Below are positions 53,288 to 62,605 of a DNA stretch of 64,000 bases, in pieces. Positions within the stretch are counted from its first letter, which is position 1. The number at the start of each line of letters is the position of its first letter. A model generated the notes under the pieces. It was not told the origin of the DNA, made no database searches, and was given only the letters and a program-made list of their open reading frames with translations. The position numbers and the translations under genes are program-made. The stretch comes from Sphingobium sp. SCG-1 (GTDB lineage Bacteria; Pseudomonadota; Alphaproteobacteria; Sphingomonadales; Sphingomonadaceae). The stretch lies in the NCBI RefSeq assembly GCF_002953135.1, contig NZ_CP026372.1, positions 620,001 through 684,000 on the forward strand, in the 5' to 3' direction.

Positions 53288-54811
53288 TTGTTTCAGAAGA
53301 ACGAGTTCGGGTCGTCGCAGGGCGGTGCTACGGCATCCCTGTGGCTGGCTGGCGCGGTCGCCAACCCCGGACCTCTGCATGATTCGCGCGACTGGCGCAT
53401 GCGGCTCAAGGACTGGGCCGAGGATGTCGAACTGGTGCCCGATCTGGGCCAGCGCGTGGGCAGCCTTACCTGGTTCCGCGGCCTTGCGACCTGTACCGCC
53501 CTCTGTGCCAGCGCGATCTACCTCTCGCCGGGTTTCGCGCCGATCCCGGGCGCTTCCGATCCCGTCATGGATGCGCGGCAGTTCGATGAGGTCCGCAGCC
53601 AGACGATCACGCCACTTGCCCTAGGCGCAGACAGCGGCCGTCACATGGGCGCGACTGACGCCGTGTCGCCCTTGCGCGAAACGCCTGAACGCCCGCAGAT
53701 CGAACTCACGACGCAGATCGGCAATGGCGACAGTTTCGCTCGGGCGCTCTCTCGTGCTGGTGTCAGCAGCGCCGATGCAGGCCGCGTCATCGGATTGACG
53801 GGCCTCGACATGGGCGATGCGCTAAAGCCCGGCACGCGCCTCGACATCACGCTTGGTCGCCGCACCAGCCGCACGATGCCGCGTCCGCTAGAGAGCCTTT
53901 CCTTCCGCGCGCGCCTCGATCTCGCCATCGACGTGACGCGCGTCAACGGCGCGTTGCAGGCGCAGCGCATTCCCATCCACGTCGATGATACGCCGCTGCG
54001 CATCCAAGGCACTGTTGGCGAGAGCGTCTATCGCTCGGCCCGCGCCGCCGGTGCGCCGCCCAAGGCGATCCAGTCGTTCCTGCGGACGATCTCACAGCAG
54101 ATATCGATCGGTGCACTGAGTTCTGGCGACCGCTACGACATGATCGTCGCGCATCGCCGGGCCGAAACCGGCGACGTCGAGGTCGGGGACTTGCTGTATG
54201 CGGGCCTCAAGCGGGCGGGCGGCAAGAATATTGATATGCTGAAGTGGACGACCGGCGGCCGCACCGAGTGGTTCGAGGCATCGGGCGTCGGCGAACGCCG
54301 GGGCGTGCTCTCGCAACCTGTCTCGGGCCGTATCACGTCCGGTTACGGGATGCGCCGTCATCCAATTCTCCGCTTTACACGCATGCACGCAGGCATCGAT
54401 TTCGCCGCGCCTTACGGTTCGCCGGTCTATGCCGCCACTGATGGCATCGTGGAATATGCCGGGCGTCACGGCGGCCATGGCAATTACGTCAAGCTGCGGC
54501 ATGGCGGCGGAATTGCCACGGGCTATGCCCATATGAGCCGGATCGCGGCGACGCCGGGGCAGCAGGTCCGGCGTGGTCAGGTGATCGGTTATGTCGGCTC
54601 CAGCGGCCTCTCGACCGGGCCTCATCTTCACTATGAACTTTACCGCAACGGCCAGACGGTAAACCCCTCGTCCGTCAGCTTCACGACGACTGCGCAGCTT
54701 GCAGGGCGTGACCTTGCCGCTTTCCGCGCCCGCTTGGCGTCGTTGAAGTCGCTGCGGGTGGGACTGGCGGCGCAAGCGATGCCGAAGGACGGCTCCGCCA
54801 CGGGCGGATGA
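53288..54811 (+). CDS. M23-family murein endopeptidase
   Basis: 507 residues. TTG start at 53288 with GGGGGA about 5 nt upstream, giving MFQKNEFGSSQGGATASLWL. One membrane helix near 70-85 (LATCTALCASAIYLSPGF) anchors the enzyme; then a middle region with a LysM/OapA-like character and the C-terminal peptidase domain with the zinc ligands His in RMHAGIDFAAPYG and HLHYEL, and the RHPIL and GNYVKLRHGG blocks. It cleaves peptidoglycan cross-links in the periplasm. Alternative ATGs in other frames do not code the domain. Confidence 0.9.
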   Translation: MFQKNEFGSSQGGATASLWLAGAVANPGPLHDSRDWRMRLKDWAEDVELVPDLGQRVGSLTWFRGLATCTALCASAIYLSPGFAPIPGASDPVMDARQFDEVRSQTITPLALGADSGRHMGATDAVSPLRETPERPQIELTTQIGNGDSFARALSRAGVSSADAGRVIGLTGLDMGDALKPGTRLDITLGRRTSRTMPRPLESLSFRARLDLAIDVTRVNGALQAQRIPIHVDDTPLRIQGTVGESVYRSARAAGAPPKAIQSFLRTISQQISIGALSSGDRYDMIVAHRRAETGDVEVGDLLYAGLKRAGGKNIDMLKWTTGGRTEWFEASGVGERRGVLSQPVSGRITSGYGMRRHPILRFTRMHAGIDFAAPYGSPVYAATDGIVEYAGRHGGHGNYVKLRHGGGIATGYAHMSRIAATPGQQVRRGQVIGYVGSSGLSTGPHLHYELYRNGQTVNPSSVSFTTTAQLAGRDLAAFRARLASLKSLRVGLAAQAMPKDGSATGG

Positions 54812-54854
54812 TCGGGGATTCCCCATCGCGCCTAATCGTCCTAGCGCAGGTGTC

Positions 54855-55979
54855 ATGATTACTGACCAGATCCCCGACGATGCCCGCCTCACCTTACGGC
54901 CGGTCGGCTTTGTCGATACGCCAGTGGGGCTGGACGGCCGCACCGCGCGGATCGGCAATAGTCTCCTCTGGTTTCAGAGCTATGAAGTCGTCGCGATACG
55001 TCGGAATATGCCTCCACTTCGCCGTCAGCTTAGCGTGGAAGAGTTCGCCGGTTGGGTATCGCAACAATCGGAGCCGCTGTCGGAGCGCCTCGCAAGGCTC
55101 GCTGCGAATATCGCTGCGCCACGGCAGCCGCTTCAACTCGGCGCGCGAACGATCCGGCTCGATACACCGCAAGTTATGGGCATTTTGAACCTGACGCCGG
55201 ACAGTTTCTCCGATGGCGGCAAACATGTCGGCGACGCGGCGGCGGCGGCGGACGCAGGCTTCGCGATGACAGCGGCAGGCGCGGCGCTGGTGGATGTCGG
55301 CGGCGAATCGACACGTCCGGGTGCCGAAAGGCTTTGGGAGGGCGACGAGATCGCACGCGTTGTCCCAGTGATCGAGCGGCTGGCGGCTTCTGGCGTCCCG
55401 GTGTCCGTCGATACGCGCAAGGCGGCGGTGATGGAGGCGGCCCTGGCTGCGGGCGCTTCGGTGGTGAACGACATCAGCGCGCTGCTGCACGACCCGCGCA
55501 GCATGGATGTGGTCGCCAAAGCGGGATGCCCCGTCATCCTGATGCATGCGCCTTCAACCGGCGACGACCCGCATGAGAATCGCGGCGGTTACACTGATGT
55601 GGCGACCGATGTGTTCGAATGGCTGGAGGCGCGGATCGCGGCTTGCGAGGCGGGGGGAATTGCGCGGGACAAGATCATCGTTGATCCCGGCCTGGGTTTC
55701 GGCAAGTCGCTGACGGACAATCTGACGCTGATAAATCGCCTCGCGCTGTTCTCCGCCTTGGGCGTTCCTTTGCTCTTCGGCGGGAGTCGCAAGCGAATGA
55801 TCGGTGCGTTATCGAACGAAGCGCCTGCGTCGGACCGGCTAGGCGGTTCGATTACGCTGGCTGTGAAAGCGGCGGAACTCGGCGCGCAGATGGTGCGCGT
55901 GCATGATGTGCCGGAAACCGTTCAGGCGCTGCACATCTGGCGTGGCCTGCGCGACACCGCGCTCGCCGCCGCTGGATAG
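54855..55979 (+). CDS. folP: Dihydropteroate synthase with N-terminal extension
   Basis: 374 residues, about 100 more than the usual DHPS. The catalytic TIM barrel starts near 110 with VMGILNLTPDSFSDGGKH, followed by DVGGESTRPGAE, SVDTRKAAVMEAAL, VNDISALL, VILMHAPS, IIVDPGLGFGKS and GGSRKRMI, i.e. all pterin and pABA sites. The N-terminal part (TLRPVGFVDTPVG, RRNMPPLRRQ) is not a known catalytic domain but occurs in sphingomonads. Makes dihydropteroate for folate. Gap of 43 bp from the M23 gene. Confidence 0.94.
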   Translation: MITDQIPDDARLTLRPVGFVDTPVGLDGRTARIGNSLLWFQSYEVVAIRRNMPPLRRQLSVEEFAGWVSQQSEPLSERLARLAANIAAPRQPLQLGARTIRLDTPQVMGILNLTPDSFSDGGKHVGDAAAAADAGFAMTAAGAALVDVGGESTRPGAERLWEGDEIARVVPVIERLAASGVPVSVDTRKAAVMEAALAAGASVVNDISALLHDPRSMDVVAKAGCPVILMHAPSTGDDPHENRGGYTDVATDVFEWLEARIAACEAGGIARDKIIVDPGLGFGKSLTDNLTLINRLALFSALGVPLLFGGSRKRMIGALSNEAPASDRLGGSITLAVKAAELGAQMVRVHDVPETVQALHIWRGLRDTALAAAG

Positions 55980-55985
55980 CCTGCG

Positions 55986-56621
55986 CTAATTGGAGGCGTT
56001 ACTGGCGTTGGTTGCGTTGCCTGCCGCTTCCGGAGCGGCCTTAGATGTGCCGGCATCGAACACGCGCAGACTGTCGAGTGTCTGCTGCGCGATCCCCTGA
56101 TACTGCTCGCTCAGCAGTTCGGGGTATACGAACGTCGCGCTTACCAGCGATCCGTCCTTCTTCCGGACCAGCCGCACGGCGATATTGTTGCCTTCGCCAT
56201 CGTTCGCTGTTCCGCGATATTCGCTTTCCCCGACGAAATCGCCATCGACACCCTCGGCACGCGTGTTCATCGCCTCGACGACCTGCTGCAAGTCCTTGTC
56301 GTCGGCATTGGCGGACCAGAATACACGGATGTCCGCGCCGGCGCCCGGATCTTCCGACACGATGCCGTCGGCCGTCGTCGCTTGGGTGTTACGCGCCCAG
56401 CCTTCGGGTAAGGTGATCGAGAAGCCGCGCGCCTGATTGACGTAATTGCGCACTTCGGCGGCTTGAGCTTCGTTCGCGCCCGCGCGTTCTGCGGCGTTGT
56501 CGGCGGCTGCCTTGGCCGCCGCTGCGAGTTCCTGACTATCGGGAACTTCGGACACTGCCTCTTGCCGTCCGCAAGCCGTGACGAAGAGGAGGAAAGCGAG
56601 GCAGGGGAGGGCTGTCTTCAT
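55986..56621 (-). CDS. Lipoprotein of unknown function
   Basis: 211 residues from ATG 56621 (MKTALPCLAFLLFVTACGRQ), with lipobox VTAC. The mature protein has an Ala-rich spacer, then a domain with the segments RGFSITLPEGWARN, DIRVFWSANADD and GNNIAVRLVRKKDGSLVSATFVYPE, resembling small PsbP-like or DUF1795-type folds. The tail ends in an Asn/Ala repeat (GNATNASNASN). Probably attached to the inner or outer membrane facing the periplasm. Convergent with folP, 6 bp between stops. Confidence 0.74.
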   Translation of the reverse strand: MKTALPCLAFLLFVTACGRQEAVSEVPDSQELAAAAKAAADNAAERAGANEAQAAEVRNYVNQARGFSITLPEGWARNTQATTADGIVSEDPGAGADIRVFWSANADDKDLQQVVEAMNTRAEGVDGDFVGESEYRGTANDGEGNNIAVRLVRKKDGSLVSATFVYPELLSEQYQGIAQQTLDSLRVFDAGTSKAAPEAAGNATNASNASN

Positions 56622-56675
56622 CCCACAGCCAAAGCATAGTGTGCCCATGATTTCAACCGCAGAGCGGCAAGCGTA

Positions 56676-58109
56676 TCAGGCTGCGCTGTCGATCCCGAGT
56701 TCGGCGAGCTTCCGGTATAGCGTCGAACGCCCGATCCCGAGCCTGCGTGCGACTTCGCTCATGCGCCCGCGATAATGGCCGATGGCGAGCCGCACCACGT
56801 CCGCTTCGATGTCGGCCAGTTGCCGGACATGGCCATCCATCTCGAACAGGGTGATGCCCGCCGCTTCGCCATCGCTGACACGCGGCGCAGGCGTTGTGCT
56901 GCCCTTCTGGCGTATCATGATCTGCGCGGCGATCTGCGGGAAATCCTGCGGCGTCAGCGCGTCGCCCTCGCATAGCACGGCGGCGCGGAACAGGGCGTTC
57001 TGCAATTGCCGCACATTGCCCGGCCAGTCGTGCCGCATCAGCAAGGCGACCGCTTCTCCGGTGATACCGAGGCTCCGCAAACCCGGCTGCATGGCTATAC
57101 GCGCCAGCAGATGACGGGCCAGCGCCGGAATGTCGCCTGACCGCTCGCGCAACGGCGGAATGGTGAGTTGCACGACGTTCAGACGGTAATACAAATCTTC
57201 GCGAAAACGCCCGGCCTCCACTTCGTCCAGCAGTCGGCGATTGGTCGCGGCGATCACACGTACATCGACGTGGATCGGCATACGCGCGCCGAGCGGCTGG
57301 ACCTCGCCATCCTGCAAGACACGTAACAGCTTGACCTGCGCATCGAGCGGCAATTCGCATACTTCGTCCAAGAAGATGGTGCCGGTGTCCGCATCGAGGA
57401 AGCGGCCCGACTGCCGGTCGAATGCGCCGGTAAATGCGCCGCGCTCATGCCCGAACAACTCCGATTCGACGAGGTTGGCGGGAATCGCGCCACAGTTGAC
57501 GGCTACCATGCGTTGGCGAAAGCGCGGCGAGGCGGCATGAATGGCGCGCGCGATCACGTCCTTGCCGACGCCACTTTCGCCCTCGATCAGCACGGGGATA
57601 CGCGCGCGTGCGGCCTTCGCTGCGACGGCCAGTGCGGCCCGGAATTGCGGGGCCGACCCGACGATTTCCTCGAAAGCGAGCGGCGCGGAGATTTTCTCCG
57701 TCAATGGCCGCAATTCCCGGCTGTCCGGCGCGGCGCTGAGCGTAGCGTTCAACGCGGCGAGTAACTGATCCGGTGCGATAGGCTTGGACAGATAGTCGGT
57801 CGCCCCCGCACGCATGGCATGTACGGCCACCGCGACGCTGTTATGCGCGGTCAGGATCAATATCGGCAGGGAAGGGCGCTGTTCCCTTATATCCTGCACC
57901 AGATCGGTAGGATCGTAATCCGGGCTCCACTGATCGATCATCACGGCGTCCAGCCGCATGCCGTCCTGCGTGCCGAGTGTCGCCAGCGCCATTTCGCCAT
58001 CGTTGGCGAACAGCGTGCGCCATCCTGCGCGCGCCGCCAATGCGCCGACAAGCCGCCGCTGGGCAGGCTCGTCATCGATCAGCAACAGCATGGGCGTGTC
58101 GTCACGCAA
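56676..58109 (-). CDS. Sigma-54-dependent response regulator
   Basis: 477-residue NtrC-type activator. Receiver at 1-120 (MLLLIDDEPAQRR, DAVMIDQWSP as phospho-acceptor region, ATDYLSKPI). The AAA+ domain has Walker A GESGVGKD, the sigma-54 contact loop GAFTGAF intact, Walker B IFLDEVCELP and the sensor RLNVVQLTIPPLRER. C-terminal Fis-type HTH (MSEVARRLGIGRSTLYRKL). No partner kinase is adjacent. A similarity to regulators of envelope or nitrogen functions cannot be decided. Confidence 0.93.
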   Translation of the reverse strand: MRDDTPMLLLIDDEPAQRRLVGALAARAGWRTLFANDGEMALATLGTQDGMRLDAVMIDQWSPDYDPTDLVQDIREQRPSLPILILTAHNSVAVAVHAMRAGATDYLSKPIAPDQLLAALNATLSAAPDSRELRPLTEKISAPLAFEEIVGSAPQFRAALAVAAKAARARIPVLIEGESGVGKDVIARAIHAASPRFRQRMVAVNCGAIPANLVESELFGHERGAFTGAFDRQSGRFLDADTGTIFLDEVCELPLDAQVKLLRVLQDGEVQPLGARMPIHVDVRVIAATNRRLLDEVEAGRFREDLYYRLNVVQLTIPPLRERSGDIPALARHLLARIAMQPGLRSLGITGEAVALLMRHDWPGNVRQLQNALFRAAVLCEGDALTPQDFPQIAAQIMIRQKGSTTPAPRVSDGEAAGITLFEMDGHVRQLADIEADVVRLAIGHYRGRMSEVARRLGIGRSTLYRKLAELGIDSAA

Positions 58110-58268
58110 ACCGTATTCCCCTCACTTCTGACAGGGCGTCATCAGTAGCAATGCGGGGTAAAGACGCGATTAAGCCTCCCACATAATTCTTTGGCCCCAG
58201 GCAGGGTTGAGGGGGGAGAAGGTTGTGAGTAAGAGGATGCCCAATGGCTGAACACTAAGAGGGCAAAT

Positions 58269-58394
58269 ATGGCTTCCGAAGGTAACATCAAGAACGCTGA
58301 GCAAACCTATTCCAGCTTTCTGAGCTTCATGAAGTGGGGCACGATCGTCAGCGTCGGGTTAGCGGCCGTCGTCGTTCTGCTCATCTCGACCTGA
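58269..58394 (+). CDS. aa3-type cytochrome c oxidase subunit IV
   Basis: 41 residues, too short for normal gene finding. It begins MASEGNIKNAEQTYSSFLSF, then MKWGTIVSVGLAAVVVLLIST, a single membrane helix after a short amphipathic N-terminus. This is the pattern of the small bacterial aa3 oxidase subunit IV (COX4_pro_2), which packs against subunits I and III. No other oxidase gene is near; in sphingomonads this gene often stands next to the transhydrogenase genes. Confidence 0.85.
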   Translation: MASEGNIKNAEQTYSSFLSFMKWGTIVSVGLAAVVVLLIST

Positions 58395-58457
58395 ATGACA
58401 CGGATCAATAAATTGGGCTGAACAGCCGGTCGAAGGAAGGCCGGGACAGCAGGGGGG

Positions 58458-59582
58458 ATGCAGTTGAAGATAGTCATTGTCAAGGAACAGGCAGCAGGGG
58501 AGCGCCGCGTTGCCGGCACGCCTGAGACCGTAAAGAAGTTCATTGCACTCGGCGCGGAGGTTGCCGTCGAATCGGGGGCTGGCGTTACGGCATCCATCGG
58601 TGATGATGCGTATGCCGCGGCGGGAGCGACGGTAGCGGATCGGGTTACGGCCGTATCCAATGCGGATATCGTCCTGGCGGTCCAGGCTCCACCGGCGGAA
58701 AGCATCGGCAATGCAAAGCCGGGCGCTTTGGTCGCAGCTAGCTTCAACCCGTTCACCGAACGGTCGCGTGTTGATGGCTACGCTTCTGCGGGCTTTGAGG
58801 CGCTGGCGATGGAATTTATGCCGCGTATTACCCGCGCGCAATCGATGGACATCCTATCGTCGCAGTCGAACCTGTCCGGCTACAAGGCCGTTCTGGATGC
58901 GGCGGCAGAATATGACCGCGCTTTCCCGATGATGATGACGGCGGCAGGCACTGTGTCCGCCGCGCGTGTGTTCGTCATGGGTGTGGGCGTTGCGGGGCTG
59001 CAGGCGATCGCTACGGCCCGCCGTCTCGGGGCGCAGGTCTCCGCGACGGACGTGCGCTCCGCGACCAAGGAGCAGATCGAAAGCCTTGGCGCGAAGGCGA
59101 TCTTCGTCGAGAACGTCAAAGGCATAGAGGGCGAAGGCTCGGGTGGCTATGCCACGGAAATGTCCGACGAATATAAAGCTGCGCAGGCCGAGCTGGTTTC
59201 CAGCCATATCGCCAAGCAGGACATCGTCATCACCACGGCGCTGATTCCGGGTCGCCCGGCGCCGCGACTCATCAGCGATGCGCAGATCGCTTCGATGAAG
59301 CCGGGCAGCGTTCTCGTCGATCTCGCGGTAGAAGCAGGCGGCAATGTCGAAGGCGCAGTCGCGGGCGAAGTGGTCGAACGCCACGGCGTCAAGATCGTCG
59401 GCCATCGCAACGTGCCTTCGCGCGTCGCCGCTGATACCTCGGCCCTGTTCTCGCGCAACCTCTACAACTTCCTGTCCGCCTTCTGGGACAAGGAAACAAA
59501 CGCGCCGGTACTGGACGAGGAAATCGGCAACGCCATCCGCCTGACGCAGGGCGGGAAGGTCGTGAACGAACGACTTCTGTAG
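58458..59582 (+). CDS. pntAA: NAD(P) transhydrogenase alpha-1 subunit (dI domain)
   Basis: 374 residues, NAD(H)-binding dI part of the proton-pumping transhydrogenase. It starts MQLKIVIVKEQAAGERRVAG and has the NAD site VFVMGVGVAGLQAIATARRLGAQVSATDVR, with the flexible loop and RPAPRLISDAQI afterwards. In this organism PntA is split: the membrane part is the next gene. Gap of 75 bp to pntAB. Confidence 0.95.
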   Translation: MQLKIVIVKEQAAGERRVAGTPETVKKFIALGAEVAVESGAGVTASIGDDAYAAAGATVADRVTAVSNADIVLAVQAPPAESIGNAKPGALVAASFNPFTERSRVDGYASAGFEALAMEFMPRITRAQSMDILSSQSNLSGYKAVLDAAAEYDRAFPMMMTAAGTVSAARVFVMGVGVAGLQAIATARRLGAQVSATDVRSATKEQIESLGAKAIFVENVKGIEGEGSGGYATEMSDEYKAAQAELVSSHIAKQDIVITTALIPGRPAPRLISDAQIASMKPGSVLVDLAVEAGGNVEGAVAGEVVERHGVKIVGHRNVPSRVAADTSALFSRNLYNFLSAFWDKETNAPVLDEEIGNAIRLTQGGKVVNERLL

Positions 59583-59657
59583 AAACAAGGGCGCAATCCG
59601 GGGAGTTCCGGATTGCGCGGGGCCGCAGCCAAAAAGCGGCGAGCCAAGGGGGCCAAT

Positions 59658-59942
59658 ATGGACTTCGTATCAATATTATCCATCTTCGTGATGGCCTGTT
59701 TCGTGGGCTATTATGTGGTGTGGTCTGTGACGCCTGCGCTGCACACGCCACTGATGGCGGTGACCAACGCCATTTCGTCCGTCATCATCGTCGGCGCGCT
59801 GGTCGCCTCGGCTGAGGCGGGAAGCGCGGCTGCCAAATATCTCGGGCTGCTGGCGGTGGTGTTCGCATCGGTCAACATCTTCGGCGGCTTTGCCGTCACG
59901 GAACGCATGCTCGCCATGTATAAGAAGAAGGAGCGCAAGTGA
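59658..59942 (+). CDS. pntAB: NAD(P) transhydrogenase alpha-2 subunit (membrane)
   Basis: 94 residues from ATG 59658; AAGGGGG lies 5-11 nt upstream, and the longer frame to 59613 is not needed. Three membrane helices: VSILSIFVMACFVGYYVVW, a middle one near 31-52 and AKYLGLLAVVFASVNIFGGF. It contributes helices to the dII proton channel. The stop overlaps the pntB start. Confidence 0.93.
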   Translation: MDFVSILSIFVMACFVGYYVVWSVTPALHTPLMAVTNAISSVIIVGALVASAEAGSAAAKYLGLLAVVFASVNIFGGFAVTERMLAMYKKKERK

Positions 59943-61378
59943 TGCACGAAGCCGTCACCGCAGTTCCGCCCTTCGTCGCGCTGGCCTATCTGGTCGCAGG
60001 CGTCCTCTTCATCCTCGCGTTGCGCGGGCTGTCCAGTCCGGCGACCAGCCGCACGGGTAACCGCTTCGGCATGGCCGGCATGGCGATTGCCGTTGCGACG
60101 ACGCTTTATACCCATGATCTGACGAGCCTTCCGGAAATCGTCGCGGCGATCGCCATCGGCGGTGTCATCGGCTTCATCACCGCGCGCAAGATTGCGATGA
60201 CGGACATGCCGCAGTTGGTTGCGGCCTTCCACAGCCTCGTCGGTCTTGCTGCCGTGCTGGTGGGCGCCGCCGCTTACCTCAATCCAGCCGCGTTCGGCAT
60301 TCTCGACACCGTGACGAACGAGATCCACAACGCCAGCCGTATCGAACTCGGCTTGGGCGTCGCGATCGGTGCGATCACCTTCTCCGGATCTGTGATCGCG
60401 TTCCTGAAGCTCAACGGAAACATGTCGGGCAAGCCGATCATGCTGCCGGGCCGCCATGTCATAAACCTGGGTACGCTGGTTGCGATCCTCGGCTTGATCG
60501 CCTGGTTCTACGTAATGGCCGCGCCGACGGTTGCTGCACCATGGCTGTTCTGGACCGTCATTGCGCTGAGCTTCATCATCGGCTTCCTGCTGATCATCCC
60601 GATCGGCGGCGCGGATATGCCCGTCGTGGTGTCGATGCTCAACAGCTATTCGGGTTGGGCGGCTGCCGCGATGGGCTTCACGCTGGGCAATAGCGCGATG
60701 ATCATCACCGGCGCGCTGGTGGGTTCGTCCGGCGCGATCCTGTCGTACATCATGTGCAAGGCCATGAACCGCAGCTTCATCAGCGTGATCGCGGGTGGCT
60801 TCGGCGCTGCTCCCGAAGCGTCGGGTGGCGGTGCGGTCATCGACCGTCCCTACAAGCGCGGGTCTGCCGAAGACGCGGCGTTCCTGATGAAGCAGGCGGA
60901 CAGCGTCATCATCGTGCCGGGCTATGGCATGGCGGTCAGCCAGGCGCAGCATGCGCTGCGTGAAATGGGCGACCTGCTCAAGAAGGAAGGCGTGTCCGTC
61001 AAATACGCCATCCATCCCGTTGCAGGCCGTATGCCCGGCCACATGAACGTGCTGCTGGCTGAAGCGAATGTGCCTTATGACGAGGTGTTCGAACTTGAGG
61101 ACATCAATGGCGAATTTGGTCAGGCCGATGTGGCTTTTGTCATCGGCGCCAACGATGTCACCAACCCGGCGGCAAAGACCGACAAGACCTCGCCGATCTA
61201 CGGCATGCCGATCTTGGACGTCGCCAACGCCAAGTCGGTGCTGTTCGTGAAGCGTTCGATGGGCGGCGCGGGCTATGCCGGCGTCGACAACGAAGTCTTC
61301 TATATGGACAACACCATGATGCTCCTTGCCGATGCCAAGAAGATGGTCGAGGAAATCGTGAAAGGCTTGGCGCACTAA
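59942..61378 (+). CDS. pntB: NAD(P) transhydrogenase beta subunit
   Basis: 478 residues from the ATG at 59942 (a GTG lies 3 nt earlier). About nine N-terminal membrane helices form the rest of dII (GVIGFITARKIAMTDMPQLV, LNSYSGWAAAAMGFTLGN), and the C-terminal dIII binds NADP(H): VIIVPGYGMAVSQAQHALR, HPVAGRMPGHMNVLLAEA and NDVTNPAAKTDKTSPIYGMP. Couples hydride transfer from NADH to NADP+ with proton entry. Last gene of the pnt operon, with a terminator 22 bp beyond. Confidence 0.96.
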   Translation: MHEAVTAVPPFVALAYLVAGVLFILALRGLSSPATSRTGNRFGMAGMAIAVATTLYTHDLTSLPEIVAAIAIGGVIGFITARKIAMTDMPQLVAAFHSLVGLAAVLVGAAAYLNPAAFGILDTVTNEIHNASRIELGLGVAIGAITFSGSVIAFLKLNGNMSGKPIMLPGRHVINLGTLVAILGLIAWFYVMAAPTVAAPWLFWTVIALSFIIGFLLIIPIGGADMPVVVSMLNSYSGWAAAAMGFTLGNSAMIITGALVGSSGAILSYIMCKAMNRSFISVIAGGFGAAPEASGGGAVIDRPYKRGSAEDAAFLMKQADSVIIVPGYGMAVSQAQHALREMGDLLKKEGVSVKYAIHPVAGRMPGHMNVLLAEANVPYDEVFELEDINGEFGQADVAFVIGANDVTNPAAKTDKTSPIYGMPILDVANAKSVLFVKRSMGGAGYAGVDNEVFYMDNTMMLLADAKKMVEEIVKGLAH

Positions 61379-61399
61379 GCCAGCTATGTTTAGGTGAGG

Positions 61400-61447
61400 A
61401 CGCTCCCCTGCCGTGTGCCTCGCGCATTCGGCAGCGGGAGCGTTCTT
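61400..61447 (+). terminator. Terminator after the pnt operon
   Basis: ACGCTCCC-CTGCCG, 15-nt loop, CGGCAG-C-GGGAGCGT followed by TCTT. A 14-bp stem with one bulged C; the U-tract is short. Confidence 0.68.
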
Positions 61448-61468
61448 GTACTCTGACCTGGGAATGAC

Positions 61469-62161
61469 ATGCGCAAAATCGGTTTGATCGGCGGACTTAG
61501 CTGGACCTCCACGGCCCGCTACTACCAGATCATCAACCAGGCCGTCGCACGCGCCAGGGGTGGGCTGTCTAGCGCGCCAGTTCTGATCGAGAGCCTGAAC
61601 TTCGCCGACGTTGCCCGCAGCGCCAGTGCGGATGATTGGGACTCGGCCTCCCGCGAATTGATCGGCGCAGCGCAGCGGCTGGAAACGGCAGGCGCGGAGA
61701 CGCTGCTGATCTGCGCCAACTCCATGCACAAGGTCTATGACGCTGTGGCAGCGGCGGTCGGCGTGCCGATCATCCACATCGCCGAAGTCGTCGGCGACAA
61801 GATGAACGCGGACGGCGTCAAGTCCGCCGCACTCATCGGCACGCGCAATGTGATGACGGAGAAGTTCTACCGCCAGCGCCTCGTCGCGCACGGCGTATCC
61901 TTGCTCCCGGCCGACATGAAGCTCGCCGACCGCATCGACACCATCGTCTATGACGAGCTGGTGCTGGGCAAGGCCACGCGTGAATCCGAACGCTTCATGA
62001 AGTCAGAACTGACAGACATCGCGAAGCAAAATGTGCAGGCAGTGATACTCGCCTGCACCGAGCTTGAGATGATCGTCGATGTGAAGGCGAATGTGCTCCC
62101 GATCTACGATTGTACGAACATTCACGCGATGGCGGGCGCGCGCTTCATTCTTTCGGAATAG
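61469..62161 (+). CDS. Aspartate/glutamate-type amino-acid racemase
   Basis: 230 residues. MRKIGLIGGLSWTSTARYYQ is the family start. The two catalytic Cys appear in LLICANSMHKVYD and VILACTELEM, and the phosphate-like or carboxylate loop SAALIGTRNVMTE is present. PLP-independent racemases of this group interconvert L- and D-aspartate or glutamate, some act on other acids (maleate isomerase relatives). Placed after the pnt terminator, so it has its own transcript. Which amino acid is used is not known. Confidence 0.88.
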   Translation: MRKIGLIGGLSWTSTARYYQIINQAVARARGGLSSAPVLIESLNFADVARSASADDWDSASRELIGAAQRLETAGAETLLICANSMHKVYDAVAAAVGVPIIHIAEVVGDKMNADGVKSAALIGTRNVMTEKFYRQRLVAHGVSLLPADMKLADRIDTIVYDELVLGKATRESERFMKSELTDIAKQNVQAVILACTELEMIVDVKANVLPIYDCTNIHAMAGARFILSE

Positions 62162-62164
62162 ACC

Positions 62165-62605
62165 TCAGCGCGCCGCAGCCCAGGTCTGCGTCTTGCAGAA
62201 GAAGGCAATGCAACCCTGCACTTTCAACGTGCCATTCGAGTTGCGCGTCAGTTTGGACGTGTAGGTCTTGCCCGACTGGGGATCGTAGATCTTTCCCTTC
62301 CACAGGCTGCCTGCATCCGTAAAGTCGCTCAGGATCGTCAGCCCCTCGATAGGCCGGGCGCGTAGCTTTTCGTCAGGATTGTTCGCATCGTTCCGGGGCG
62401 CGCCGGGCGTGGGTTTGATGACCTTCACGATCTGTCCGCACAGGGCCTTTCCACAGGGTCCGATCTGTACGAGCGCCTTCCCGTTCTCGGTCAGCCAGCG
62501 GCCCGCGATCGGCTGCGCAGCGGAGGCGGTGGACGATAGCAGGATAAGCGCCGCTGTAGATGCGGCGCGTGCGATCATAAGGAGTTTCAAGGCTTTTCCT
62601 CTCAT
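62165..62605 (-). CDS. Secreted DUF2147 protein
   Basis: 146 residues from ATG 62605; a second Met at 62581 is possible. Signal peptide ends at TASAAQ. The mature domain shows IAGRWLTENGKALVQIGPCG near the start, then KALCGQIVKV, and LWKGKIYDPQSGKTYTSKLT, the DUF2147 pattern, ending CIAFFCKTQTWAAAR. Four Cys (GPCG, LCGQ, GCIAFFC) could form disulfides in the periplasm. Function of the family is not established. Convergent with the racemase, 3 bp between stops. Confidence 0.85.
   Translation of the reverse strand: MRGKALKLLMIARAASTAALILLSSTASAAQPIAGRWLTENGKALVQIGPCGKALCGQIVKVIKPTPGAPRNDANNPDEKLRARPIEGLTILSDFTDAGSLWKGKIYDPQSGKTYTSKLTRNSNGTLKVQGCIAFFCKTQTWAAAR

Noticed and set aside
59711..61891. 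726-codon minus-strand open frame opposite pntAB-pntB and the racemase
   Set aside because: His/Arg/Asp-rich antisense translation with no domain; it spans three well-supported genes and their terminator. It is a high-GC shadow frame.
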